This document shows positions 24,523 to 32,282 of a stretch of DNA of 32,428 nt, one piece after another. The stretch is taken from assembly GCA_945865815.1 (NCBI GenBank), contig CAMBFR010000046.1, positions 1 to 32,428 on the forward strand. Reading direction: 5' to 3'. Numbering within the stretch: position 1 is the stretch's first letter; the number at the start of each line of letters is the position of its first letter. The translations under genes were made by a program, and so were the position numbers. This DNA comes from Candidatus Sulfopaludibacter sp. SbA3. GTDB lineage: Bacteria; Acidobacteriota; Terriglobia; 20CM-2-55-15. The notes under the pieces are model-generated. The model did not search any database and was not told where the DNA came from. It saw nothing but the letters and a program-made list of their open reading frames with translations.

Positions 24523-25434
24523 ATGATTCGCACTTCCTTATTTGTTGTTTTTGTGGAGATGTTTCTCTGCATCGCCGCCTACCCGCAAACTGCGATCAAT
24601 CCAAAAGCGCCCTTCACGTCCAGGGATGTCGATCTCTGGAAACAGATGCAGGCGCGGCGTCCAGAGACTCAGCGGCAAAGCCCGAACATCGCTACTGGTG
24701 AGCCGTTCAAGGTTCTCGGCAATCTCTACTCTGTTGGCGTTCCCATCGGCAATTCGTTTCTCCTGACCTCGCCCCAGGGTCACATGTTGCTGAACACCGG
24801 CTATGCGGAATCGGCAGAACAAATGGGCAGGAACATCGAGGCGCTCGGATTCAAGTTATCCGATATCAAGATTCTTTTGCCCACTCATTGGCATAACGAC
24901 GGCGGCGGCGGGACGGCGTATTTCAAGGAGAAGACCGGCGCGGCTGTGATGGCCGGCGCGAGTGATATCGCTTTCCTCCAGGCCGGAGGAGAGGGAAATC
25001 AGAGGATACCTGCGGTCAAAGTCGACCGCGCCGTTTTCAACGGGGATGTCATTACACTGGGTCCGCTAAGTGTTACCGCGTACACGATTCCCGGACACAC
25101 TCCGGGATCGACGAGTTTCAGTTTTAAAGTCCGCGAAGAAAATCAGGACTACACCGTATTCCAGTACTGCTGTGGCCAGAATATCCCGCAGAATTTCAGC
25201 GCTAACCCGAATTACTCGGACGCCGGAATGCGGCATACGTTCGAAGTGTTCCGCAAAGTGCTTCCGGTGGATGTGTACGTTTGGGGACCTTCTTCCGGCT
25301 TTTTCCTGGCGGCGCGTCTGGCAAAGTTCAAGGCGGGCGACAAACTCGCATTCGTCGATCGTTCCACTTTTCCAGCATTCGCGGCATGGCTCGAAGTGGA
25401 GTACGAAACCAAAGTCAGGAACCTTGCGCAGTAG
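24523..25434 (+). CDS. Exported metallo-beta-lactamase-fold protein, B3-like with altered metal ligands
   Basis: A 303-residue protein with a signal peptide (hydrophobic to about IAAYPQT) and an MBL fold of the subclass B3 type. The first metal motif is THWHNDGG: H122, H124 and D126 are present, but the His expected after the Asp is G127. The third His is in IPGHTPGST (H192). At the place where B3 enzymes have the last His ligand, the sequence reads WGPSSGFF with no His. So the Zn1 triad looks complete and the Zn2 site keeps only Asp. It may be a one-metal enzyme or have a different activity; beta-lactam hydrolysis should not be assumed. The ribosome site is weak. C216 and C217 are adjacent. 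Confidence 0.85.
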   Translation: MIRTSLFVVFVEMFLCIAAYPQTAINPKAPFTSRDVDLWKQMQARRPETQRQSPNIATGEPFKVLGNLYSVGVPIGNSFLLTSPQGHMLLNTGYAESAEQMGRNIEALGFKLSDIKILLPTHWHNDGGGGTAYFKEKTGAAVMAGASDIAFLQAGGEGNQRIPAVKVDRAVFNGDVITLGPLSVTAYTIPGHTPGSTSFSFKVREENQDYTVFQYCCGQNIPQNFSANPNYSDAGMRHTFEVFRKVLPVDVYVWGPSSGFFLAARLAKFKAGDKLAFVDRSTFPAFAAWLEVEYETKVRNLAQ

Positions 25435-25444
25435 GCTGTCCATT

Positions 25445-25476
25445 TGTGGGCGCGGGGTTGAAGCCCCGCGCCCACA
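25445..25476. terminator. Bidirectional hairpin between convergent genes
   Basis: A perfect 13-bp stem (TGTGGGCGCGGGG and its complement) with a TTGAAG loop lies between the MBL-fold stop and the 3' end of the aldolase lipoprotein gene. It is very stable; no long T-run. It may also belong to a dispersed repeat family. Confidence 0.75.
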
Positions 25477-25481
25477 GGATC

Positions 25482-27125
25482 TCACTTCAGCGAAATAATT
25501 CGTTTCCAGTATTCCCACGCTCGATCGGAGCCGGTAGGTCCACCCCCATCTCCGGTTGGGACCAGAGGCGCCTGCTGTACTACCGGTCCTGTTTGCGCTG
25601 CCGGTTGCCCATCGAGATAAGAGATCTGGCCGCGAAGGGCAATGGCCTGCTGCTGGATTTTCGCGTTCATGCGCAGGTTGTATGCCCGGCTGATCAGCGC
25701 ATACAGAGATATGTCGGTGAGCGCAACGCCGTGGCCCGTGAGCAGCACGGCCGGCTTACTCCCCATCACTTCGGCGACACCGCGGCCGAGCGCGGGGCTG
25801 GTGATAATCGTTTCCCGCGGATCAAACTTCCGGATGTCGAACATGGGCAGGCCGTCGCCGATAAACGTTCCGCCATTCATTACCGGCCGTAGTTTTACCG
25901 AACTCTGTGTGAACGCGACGATCTCCGGCGTGTGCGCATGCAAAACGGCCATGACGTCGGGCCGGGCCTTGTAGATCTCCCCGTGCATGTAGATTTCCTG
26001 AAACTGATCGTTTCGAGGCGCTCCGACGGCCTTGCTGTCGAGGTCATTCTCTATGATGTCGGCCGCAGTGACGACTCCGGCAGAGACGTAACGCGGAATG
26101 AAGTAGTGACTGGGATCGTTGGGGTTTCGGACACTCACGTGGCCAAACGCATCGAGGATTCCCAACTCCGGAGACGCCAGCATGCGGCTGGCAAGAGCCA
26201 GGTCCTGCTTGATTGCATCACCCGGGGAAGCGGGCGCCGCCGGCCCTGGCGGAGTCGTCGCGGGAACACTTCCGCCGGTTTCCCGGAGTACCAATTGTTT
26301 CCAGTATTCCCACGCGCGATCGCCGCCTCTTCCGCCGCCTGTGCCGCTGGGAGCTGGTTCCGCCGGCGTGGGCGCCGGAGGCGGAGTGGCCGCCTGCACC
26401 GTGGCTCGTCTTGGATTGGGATCCCATGATCCGCCCATCGCAATCATGGTTTGATGCAGCCGCGCGGTACTTCGAAGGCCATTTGCACTGCTCACCAGGT
26501 TGTAGATCGAGCCGCTCGCGACGACAACACCGTGTCCGAGCAGGAGCACGGCGCCGTTACTGCCGAGCGTCTCCGCCACGGCCTTGCCGGAAGCGGGATT
26601 GTTGACGCCTGAGGACCGGCCGTTATTGAATTTCCGGGAGTCCCAGATGGGGACCGGCGTGTCGCCGGTGCGCAACGGGACCGAACTCACCGAGAACGCC
26701 ACAAGTTCGGGCGTATGCGAATGCATGACGGCCATGACGTCCGGCCTTGCCTTGTAGATCTCGCCGTGGATATAGACTTCCTGGTACTCATCGGAGCGCG
26801 GGCCCGCAACCGGTTTGCTGTCGAGGTCGTTTTCGATGATGTCTCCCATCGCGACAATGCCGGGCGACACGTATCGTGAAATGTAGAAGTGATCGGGATT
26901 CGTACGGCTGCGAACGCTTACATGCCCGAAAGCGTCCAATACTGCCAGTTCACCGGACGCGAGCATTCGATTCGCAAGAACGAGTTCCTCAACGAGCGCT
27001 TGCTCCGGATGGGCAGGGGACTGCGCTTCGTTGGGAGTGGTTTCCGAAGGGGAGCAACTTCCCAGGACAAGAGCCAGCATTCCGGTAAGCCCGGTCAGAC
27101 CAATGAGGGATAGGCTGCATTTCAT
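25482..27125 (-). CDS. Lipoprotein with two tandem class II aldolase/adducin domains
   Basis: A 547-residue predicted lipoprotein. The ATG at 27125 follows AAGGAGACGG; residues 1-23 form a signal peptide with lipobox LGSC (lipidated C24). Domain 1 (about 42-245) and domain 2 (about 303-505) are both class II aldolase/adducin folds. Their metal and catalytic sets are complete, by alignment to fuculose-phosphate aldolase: E116, H135, H137, H198 and E377, H396, H398, H465. Each domain is followed by a Pro/Gly-rich stretch and a DRAWEYWK motif (269-276 and 534-541), so the whole unit was duplicated. Known members cleave sugar phosphates in the cytoplasm; a membrane-anchored, exported double form is unusual and its substrate is unknown. 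It lies 14 bases after the 244-residue secreted protein. Confidence 0.9.
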   Translation of the reverse strand: MKCSLSLIGLTGLTGMLALVLGSCSPSETTPNEAQSPAHPEQALVEELVLANRMLASGELAVLDAFGHVSVRSRTNPDHFYISRYVSPGIVAMGDIIENDLDSKPVAGPRSDEYQEVYIHGEIYKARPDVMAVMHSHTPELVAFSVSSVPLRTGDTPVPIWDSRKFNNGRSSGVNNPASGKAVAETLGSNGAVLLLGHGVVVASGSIYNLVSSANGLRSTARLHQTMIAMGGSWDPNPRRATVQAATPPPAPTPAEPAPSGTGGGRGGDRAWEYWKQLVLRETGGSVPATTPPGPAAPASPGDAIKQDLALASRMLASPELGILDAFGHVSVRNPNDPSHYFIPRYVSAGVVTAADIIENDLDSKAVGAPRNDQFQEIYMHGEIYKARPDVMAVLHAHTPEIVAFTQSSVKLRPVMNGGTFIGDGLPMFDIRKFDPRETIITSPALGRGVAEVMGSKPAVLLTGHGVALTDISLYALISRAYNLRMNAKIQQQAIALRGQISYLDGQPAAQTGPVVQQAPLVPTGDGGGPTGSDRAWEYWKRIISLK

Positions 27126-27139
27126 TTTTCCGTCTCCTT

Positions 27140-27874
27140 CTACCGCGGCGCCGGCTTTCCGTAGACCTCGATCCATGCGAAATCCGAATAACCGCCCGGG
27201 CCATGACCGCTGCCCGGCATCAAGTCGACGAAGCCGACTTCTTCAATTTTGCTCAGGTCCGGACTGTTGACCCATCCGGACAGATTCCCCGTTGCCGTTA
27301 CGACCTTGTTGATATCGAGCCGGCGCCACCGCACATCGCTGATCGAGAATTCACGGACCAGCCAGTCCGCCCCTTCCGTGAATTCATCCGCATGATTTCC
27401 AACCAGCCATGTGCCGTCGGCAAGTTTCACTACCGGACGGATTGCGTGGTAGCCGGTCGTCTTGACGTACCACCGGATCTTTGAACCGAATCCGGACAGA
27501 TCGACATTTTGAGTCTTATGGCGAAGCCCCATTGCGCAGGGCTTGTTGCAGGTTCCGGTGAATAAATGAGGCGGTTCCTCGTCGTCCCGATGATTCATCC
27601 ACATCCCGCCATGCGTATGCTGTTCCTCGGGCGCCGCGCGCCCCGCCGGCCTGGGATCGTCCTTTGGCTGCTCACCGTAAAATCGGAGTTCCAGGTTCGC
27701 GTTTGTCACATTCTGCGGACTGGCCGGGCCCTCCACCAGTCCGCCTGGAAACTGGCGTTTCCACTCTTCACGGAAGAATAGTCCGGGCCGGCCCGGACGC
27801 TGTCCTCTTTGCCCGGCTTCGACCCAGAACGAAACCAGGCAGATCAGTGCCGCCGCAACAAGAATGCTTCGTCG
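27140..27874 (-). CDS. Secreted protein of unknown function
   Basis: A 244-residue exported protein. The GTG at 27874 is chosen because GGAGG lies 5 bases upstream and a signal peptide follows at once (RRSILVAAALICLVSFWVEA); an in-frame ATG 36 bases earlier lacks a site. The mature part has a basic Gly/Arg stretch, REEWKRQFPGG, HTHGGMWMNHRDDE, and FTGTCNKPCAMGLRHK with two cysteines. From about 130 it reads as a beta-sandwich (IRWYVKTTGYHAIRPVVKL, FVDLMPGSGHGPGG, FAWIEVYGKP), like carbohydrate-binding or DUF1080-like jelly rolls, but I cannot assign a family. It is probably co-transcribed with the aldolase lipoprotein. Confidence 0.8.
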   Translation of the reverse strand, partial: RRSILVAAALICLVSFWVEAGQRGQRPGRPGLFFREEWKRQFPGGLVEGPASPQNVTNANLELRFYGEQPKDDPRPAGRAAPEEQHTHGGMWMNHRDDEEPPHLFTGTCNKPCAMGLRHKTQNVDLSGFGSKIRWYVKTTGYHAIRPVVKLADGTWLVGNHADEFTEGADWLVREFSISDVRWRRLDINKVVTATGNLSGWVNSPDLSKIEEVGFVDLMPGSGHGPGGYSDFAWIEVYGKPAPR

Positions 27875-27971
27875 CACAGGACCTCCAGATTTTTCAGGAA
27901 TGGATTGCATGTTTCAGAGTGGCGGGATCTTAGCACGGTTTCCGAGCTGCCGCCCAAAACACGTTTTGTTG

Positions 27972-28430
27972 TTACCCCCGCGGATTGCGGCCGCCGTACT
28001 TTTCGAGTCTTTTCAGGTCGAAGGGTTCGTGTTCCGGATTGCGTTCAAAGCCGCGGTAGACGGCGTGGCAGGAATAACAGACGGTAACTTCGCCTACGAG
28101 GAAGTACACCAGGAAATCCACCAGTGCAGTCAATCCGAGTGATCCCATGGCCGGCATGGGTTGATTTTGAGAGAAGAAATACAGGCTGACTCCGATGCCG
28201 GCAATGACTATGGCGAGGCCCAGGTTTCGGTTGAAGTCCTTTTGAATGTAAAAGTCACCGTGCCCGCACGAGATGCAGCTCGTCGGACTGCTGCCATTTT
28301 CCGGAACCTCCCGTGTGGACAAATTCAAGTCCTGCCTGCAATGTGGACACGAGGTTGGAATGACTGAACCGGATCGGACGGAGATTTCGGCGTCGCAGCT
28401 GTGGCAACCGAAATGTATAATCGGAACCAT
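27972..28430 (-). CDS. Zinc-ribbon membrane protein of unknown function
   Basis: A 152-residue protein. The N-terminal half has two CxxC pairs (CHSC at 9-12 and CPHC at 28-31), then CISC (52-55), which fit small zinc ribbons. Two hydrophobic segments (about 71-88 and 97-116) are likely transmembrane helices, followed by CYSC (118-121) on the far side and a charged tail (RNPEHEPFDLKRLEKYGG). AGGGG sits 5 bases before the ATG. Its start codon overlaps the divergent start of the 28429 gene, so its promoter must lie inside that gene. Function is unknown. Confidence 0.82.
   Translation of the reverse strand: MVPIIHFGCHSCDAEISVRSGSVIPTSCPHCRQDLNLSTREVPENGSSPTSCISCGHGDFYIQKDFNRNLGLAIVIAGIGVSLYFFSQNQPMPAMGSLGLTALVDFLVYFLVGEVTVCYSCHAVYRGFERNPEHEPFDLKRLEKYGGRNPRG
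28416..28421 (+). promoter_or_regulatory. -10 box placed for a leaderless transcript
   Basis: A perfect TATAAT lies 7 bases before the ATG at 28429, so transcription would start at or next to the start codon, giving a leaderless mRNA. No good -35 box is seen at the usual distance. Confidence 0.4.
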
Positions 28431-29019
28431 GAAACCCCTGATTTTGATCCTTTTGGCCGCTATCTGCGCTGAGGCTCAAACTCTGGCGGATATTGCGCGC
28501 CAGGAGCGTGCGCGTCAGGCGCGGATTCAGAGCGCCCGCATCATCACGACCGAAGGTATTCGTACCACGGCGCCGGTCCTCGCAGCCCAGCCTGCCCCAG
28601 TCGCTGTTCCAGCGGCGCCCAATACTACCGCGCCCACTGCGCCAACTGAGCCGAATGCACCCACTGCACCTACTGCGAGTGCGCCCAGTGCGCCGGCTGC
28701 ACCCGCCACACCGGCAGCTACCGCGCCTGCCGCGGCCGCTCCAGCCGTCGATCCCGTTCAAAAGTGGAACGACGATATGCAGAAGGCGCGCGCGCGGCTC
28801 CGCGAACTGCAAACCGAGGAAACATCCCTGCAACTGCAACTCAACGATCTGACCAACCAGTTTACCGCGCCCGTGTCCGACGAAAACACGCGACGGCAGG
28901 TTCAAACAAGCCTCGGCGAAGTGCAGAACCGGCTGAATGCCGTTCGGAGTGAACTGGACCAGGCGAGAAGGTCAGTGCAGGCCATGGAAGCGCAGGGTCC
29001 GCCGGCTCCCCGAAGATAG
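28429..29019 (+). CDS. Exported Ala/Pro/Thr-rich coiled-coil protein
   Basis: A 196-residue protein with a signal peptide (KPLILILLAAICAEA, cleavage near residue 17), then QTLADIARQERARQARIQSA, a short helical block seen in other exported Acidobacteriota proteins. Residues about 45-108 are low-complexity Ala/Pro/Thr, a flexible spacer. About 110-185 is an acidic/basic heptad-like coiled coil (QKARARLRELQTEETSLQLQ ... NRLNAVRSELDQARRSVQA). This suits a periplasmic tether or assembly factor. The ATG at 28429 shares two bases with the minus-strand ATG of the zinc-ribbon gene. It ends at a strong palindromic terminator. Function is unknown. Confidence 0.82.
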   Translation: MKPLILILLAAICAEAQTLADIARQERARQARIQSARIITTEGIRTTAPVLAAQPAPVAVPAAPNTTAPTAPTEPNAPTAPTASAPSAPAAPATPAATAPAAAAPAVDPVQKWNDDMQKARARLRELQTEETSLQLQLNDLTNQFTAPVSDENTRRQVQTSLGEVQNRLNAVRSELDQARRSVQAMEAQGPPAPRR

Positions 29020-29020
29020 G

Positions 29021-29052
29021 AAAAATCGGGGTCCGGCCGGACCCCGATTTTT
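29021..29052. terminator. Perfect 32-base palindromic bidirectional terminator
   Basis: Five A, a GC-rich stem and five T form a perfect inverted repeat (AAAAATCGGGGTCCGG and its complement) between the convergent coiled-coil and korB genes. It works as an intrinsic terminator on either strand. Confidence 0.9.
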
Positions 29053-29055
29053 CGT

Positions 29056-30108
29056 CTACATCAACTCCGCCATTATCTTACTGAGGTCTTCCGCGGAAGG
29101 CTGGACGTCTTCCTGCCGCAAATGCGCCAGCGGTGTGTCTACCGTATTCAACTGAGTTATGAAGTCGGACTTGTCCTCGTTGATATAAATCAGGCCGGTC
29201 AGGAATTCGTTCGCTTCATGAGCCTTTCGCAGCATGGTGAACGCTTCGCCTTTGTTCGTCGGATCGTACTGGCGGTCGATCTTACGCAGGCGGATGTGCG
29301 AACCGTCGTGAAGTTTAACGTCTTCGGCTTCGCCTTCCTTGTAATCGACGTTGATCTGTTCGAAGAACGGTACGTACGAAATTTCATGAAGCAGTTCTTC
29401 GTGATCCTTGGCGTACTTGTAGCTCTTGGTCGATCCATCATGATTGTTGAACGTCACGCATGGACTGATCACGTCAAACAGCGCCGTGCCCTTATGGCCG
29501 AGAGATGCCTTCAGAAGAGCGATCATCTGTTTCGGATCGCCGGCAAAGGACCGTGCGACGAAATTGCATCCGAGTTCGATGGCCATTGCGCAGACATCAA
29601 TGGCGGGCAGTTCGTTCAGTGCGCCGGTCTTGGCCCTGGATCCCTGGTCGGCAGTGGCGGAGAACTGTCCCTTGGTCAGACCATACACGCCGTTGTTCTC
29701 GATGATGTAGATCATCGGAATATTCCGGCGCAGAAGATGAACGAATTGTCCCATTCCAATCGAGGCCGTGTCGCCATCGCCGCTGACGCCGATTGCCGTC
29801 AGTTCCTTGTTGGCGAGGAGGACGCCGGTACCGATCGCCGGCATGCGGCCGTGAACTGAATTGAAGCCGTGAGATTTGCTCAGGAAGTACGCTGGCGTCT
29901 TGCTGGAACACCCGATACCACTCAGCTTCGTGACCATATAAGGATCGACGCCGTATTCATAAAATGCCCGTATGATTTGCGCAGTTACTGCGTCGTGACC
30001 GCAACCTGCACACAGAGTGGAATCGGCGCCTTTGTATTCCGCCATCGTCAACCCGATCCGGTTCACGTTTTTCGGCGCCGAGGCAGGCGGTTGTGTAGTA
30101 GTAGACAT
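29056..30108 (-). CDS. korB: 2-oxoacid:ferredoxin oxidoreductase, beta subunit
   Basis: A 350-residue catalytic beta subunit. The thiamine diphosphate motif is SGDGDTASIGMGQF to IENNGVYGLTKGQ. Cysteines for the [4Fe-4S] cluster are in LCAGCGHD, GIGCSS and SPCVTF. The enzyme couples a 2-oxoacid and CoA to acyl-CoA, CO2 and reduced ferredoxin. Length and motifs fit the KorB form (for example the mycobacterial pair) that uses 2-oxoglutarate, but pyruvate or other acids are not excluded. Its ATG overlaps the korA stop by one base (TAATG), so translation is coupled. It ends at the palindromic terminator. Confidence 0.93.
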   Translation of the reverse strand: MSTTTQPPASAPKNVNRIGLTMAEYKGADSTLCAGCGHDAVTAQIIRAFYEYGVDPYMVTKLSGIGCSSKTPAYFLSKSHGFNSVHGRMPAIGTGVLLANKELTAIGVSGDGDTASIGMGQFVHLLRRNIPMIYIIENNGVYGLTKGQFSATADQGSRAKTGALNELPAIDVCAMAIELGCNFVARSFAGDPKQMIALLKASLGHKGTALFDVISPCVTFNNHDGSTKSYKYAKDHEELLHEISYVPFFEQINVDYKEGEAEDVKLHDGSHIRLRKIDRQYDPTNKGEAFTMLRKAHEANEFLTGLIYINEDKSDFITQLNTVDTPLAHLRQEDVQPSAEDLSKIMAELM

Positions 30109-32048
30109 TATTTCTTCTCCCCCTTCCGGCCTTCCTTGCCGTTTTCAGCGGTGACACCCACGGGGTTGCGCGACGTCATGGACGGGGCCGCTGCGGCAAT
30201 TCGTCCACGTTCGGCAGCCACAATTTCATCCGTTACAAAGCGGGCATCGATTGGAATTCCGCTGTAATGCCGTATGCTTCGAAGTTTCGAAATCAGCTCA
30301 ACCGGCAATTCGATCTTCGCCAGCATTGCCATCTGCGCATCGCGGTTCTGTTCCACGATGTAGACCCTGTCGTGCCGTCTGAAGAACTCGAGAAGGTCGG
30401 CCTGGAACGGCAGCGCGCGCAGGCGGTAGTAGCTGGTTGAAATGTTGTATTCCCTGGTCAACTGGTCGCGCGATTCGATGATCGCCCAGTGCGTCGTGCC
30501 GAACGCAAGCAATCCGATCTTTGCGCCTTCGCCGTAATCGATTGCGGCCTTCGGCACCCACTCGCGCGATGTTTCGTACTTGCGGGCCAGTCGGTCCATG
30601 TTGCGCTTGTAGTCGTCGGGCCGCTCGCTGTACGCAGCGCGCTCGTTGTGACCGCTTCCGCGCGTGAAGTAAGCCGCGGCCGGGTGTTTCGTGCCGGGAA
30701 GCGTGCGGTACCCTACGCCGTCGCCATCCACATCACGATAACGCTCGAACGAACCGAGCCTCTTCAGGTCTTCGGCGCTGAGCACCTTGCCTCGATCGAA
30801 TTTCTTTGTCGGATACTTGAAGGGGTCCGACATCCAGTTGTTCATGCCGAGATCGAGATCCAACATGACGAACACCGGCGTCTGGAATCTCTCAGTGATG
30901 TCAAAAGACTCGTAAGCGAATTCGAAACATTCCTCAACGCTGCCCGGAATCAGGACGATGTGCTTGGTGTCGCCGTGAGAGCAGTACACCATCGAGAGGA
31001 TGTCCGATTGCTGTGTCCGTGTCGGAAGCCCCGTGCTGGGACCCACTCGAGTCACGTCGAAGATAACGACAGGAATTTCCGCGTAATAGGCGAGCCCGAC
31101 GAATTCCTGCATCAGCGAAATTCCAGGTCCCGCGGTGGATGTCATGGAACGCGCGCCGGCCCAGCCGGCTCCGATCGCCATACCCACAGCCGCAAGCTCG
31201 TCCTCGGCCTGAACGACAGCAAACGTCGCCTTGCCGTCTTTATTGATCCGGTAGTCCTCCATAAAGTCGCCCAGTGTCTCGCAAAGGCTTGAAGAAGGAG
31301 TAATCGGATACCAGGTCGCGACGGTCACACCACCGAACATACAGCCCAGAGCCGCGGCCGCATTCCCCTCGATGATGATCTTGCCTTGCGTCGCATTCAT
31401 CGGCCTGCAACGGAACGGAACCAGGTTCTTATCGAGATTCTCCTGCGCGAACTTCCTGCCGATCTCAAGTGCCTGCTTGTTCAGGGCAACGGCCTTGGCT
31501 TTCCCTTTGAATTGCTTTCCAAGCGCGGCTTCCATCTGGGCCGGATCGATATCCATCAGTTCGCCTACCACTCCGACATAGATCATGTTGGCGAGAAGCC
31601 GGCGCAGCCTGGAGTCGGGAGTAATCTGTGTGGCCAGTTTCGCAAAAGGGACCGGAAAAAACGTCAGGTCCTTGCGTAGTTGATTAAGATTCAGCGTCTC
31701 TTCGTAAACGACGGCCCGGTTCGGATCCAGCGACATGACGTCTTCGCGCGCCGTCTCCGCATTCATGGCAATCAGGAAATCGATTTCCTTGCGCCGCGCG
31801 ATCCATCCGTCTTTGTTCGCGCGAATCGTAAACCAGGTCGGCAGGCCGGCGATATTGGACGGAAACAGGTTCTTACCGCTGACGGGAATTCCCATCTGAA
31901 AAATGGAACGCATGAGGACGCTATTAGAAGATTGGCTGCCGGAGCCGTTGACGGTTGCGACCTGGATACTGAAATCGTTGATTACAATATTTCCACTATC
32001 CTTTTTTTTATCCTCAACCAGTAGAGTCTGAGGGGAGTGATCTGACAC
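30108..32048 (-). CDS. korA: 2-oxoacid:ferredoxin oxidoreductase, fused gamma-alpha subunit
   Basis: A 646-residue protein starting at GTG (32046-32048) with AAGGAG 9 bases upstream. Residues about 20-200 are the gamma domain (NDFSIQVATVNGSGSQSSNS, FPSNIAGLPTWF); about 220-600 the alpha domain with GNAAAALGCMFGGVTVATWYP, ITPSSSLCE, AEDELAAVGMAIGAGWAGAR and TSTAGPGISLMQEF. This gamma-alpha fusion is typical of KorA. With KorB it forms the ferredoxin-linked 2-oxoglutarate-type oxidoreductase. The C-terminus is Lys/Glu-rich. Upstream, TATAGT (minus strand, 32106-32111) is a possible weak -10. No ferredoxin gene lies in the window, so the partner is unknown. Confidence 0.94.
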   Translation of the reverse strand: MSDHSPQTLLVEDKKKDSGNIVINDFSIQVATVNGSGSQSSNSVLMRSIFQMGIPVSGKNLFPSNIAGLPTWFTIRANKDGWIARRKEIDFLIAMNAETAREDVMSLDPNRAVVYEETLNLNQLRKDLTFFPVPFAKLATQITPDSRLRRLLANMIYVGVVGELMDIDPAQMEAALGKQFKGKAKAVALNKQALEIGRKFAQENLDKNLVPFRCRPMNATQGKIIIEGNAAAALGCMFGGVTVATWYPITPSSSLCETLGDFMEDYRINKDGKATFAVVQAEDELAAVGMAIGAGWAGARSMTSTAGPGISLMQEFVGLAYYAEIPVVIFDVTRVGPSTGLPTRTQQSDILSMVYCSHGDTKHIVLIPGSVEECFEFAYESFDITERFQTPVFVMLDLDLGMNNWMSDPFKYPTKKFDRGKVLSAEDLKRLGSFERYRDVDGDGVGYRTLPGTKHPAAAYFTRGSGHNERAAYSERPDDYKRNMDRLARKYETSREWVPKAAIDYGEGAKIGLLAFGTTHWAIIESRDQLTREYNISTSYYRLRALPFQADLLEFFRRHDRVYIVEQNRDAQMAMLAKIELPVELISKLRSIRHYSGIPIDARFVTDEIVAAERGRIAAAAPSMTSRNPVGVTAENGKEGRKGEKK

Positions 32049-32282
32049 CTTCTGATTCTCCTTTCCCTTTGCCTATCTAGACTTTGACGAGCATTTCGAT
32101 CCAATACTATATCAGAAAGGAAGTGGTTCACTGGAGCGTGTTTTAACCGGACGCCCCTCGGGCGGCGAAATTGAGCGTGAGCGGCAGTACCTCAAAATCC
32201 GGAAAATCCGGTAGTGGTCTAATTCGGGGTCTGACGGGTGAATTCCCATTTTCAGATCAAAGACTTCCTGAATGAAAAAGGG
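32049..32282. other. Gap between korA and the right IS end
   Basis: No supported gene lies here. The part next to korA holds its ribosome site and a possible promoter; from about 32180 the sequence has short repeats (AAAATCCGGAAAATCCGG) and no coding signal. Confidence 0.5.

Noticed and set aside
24523-25434. Annotation as an antibiotic-resistance beta-lactamase
   Set aside because: Two Zn2 ligands of B3 enzymes are missing, so the resistance call is not supported by sequence.
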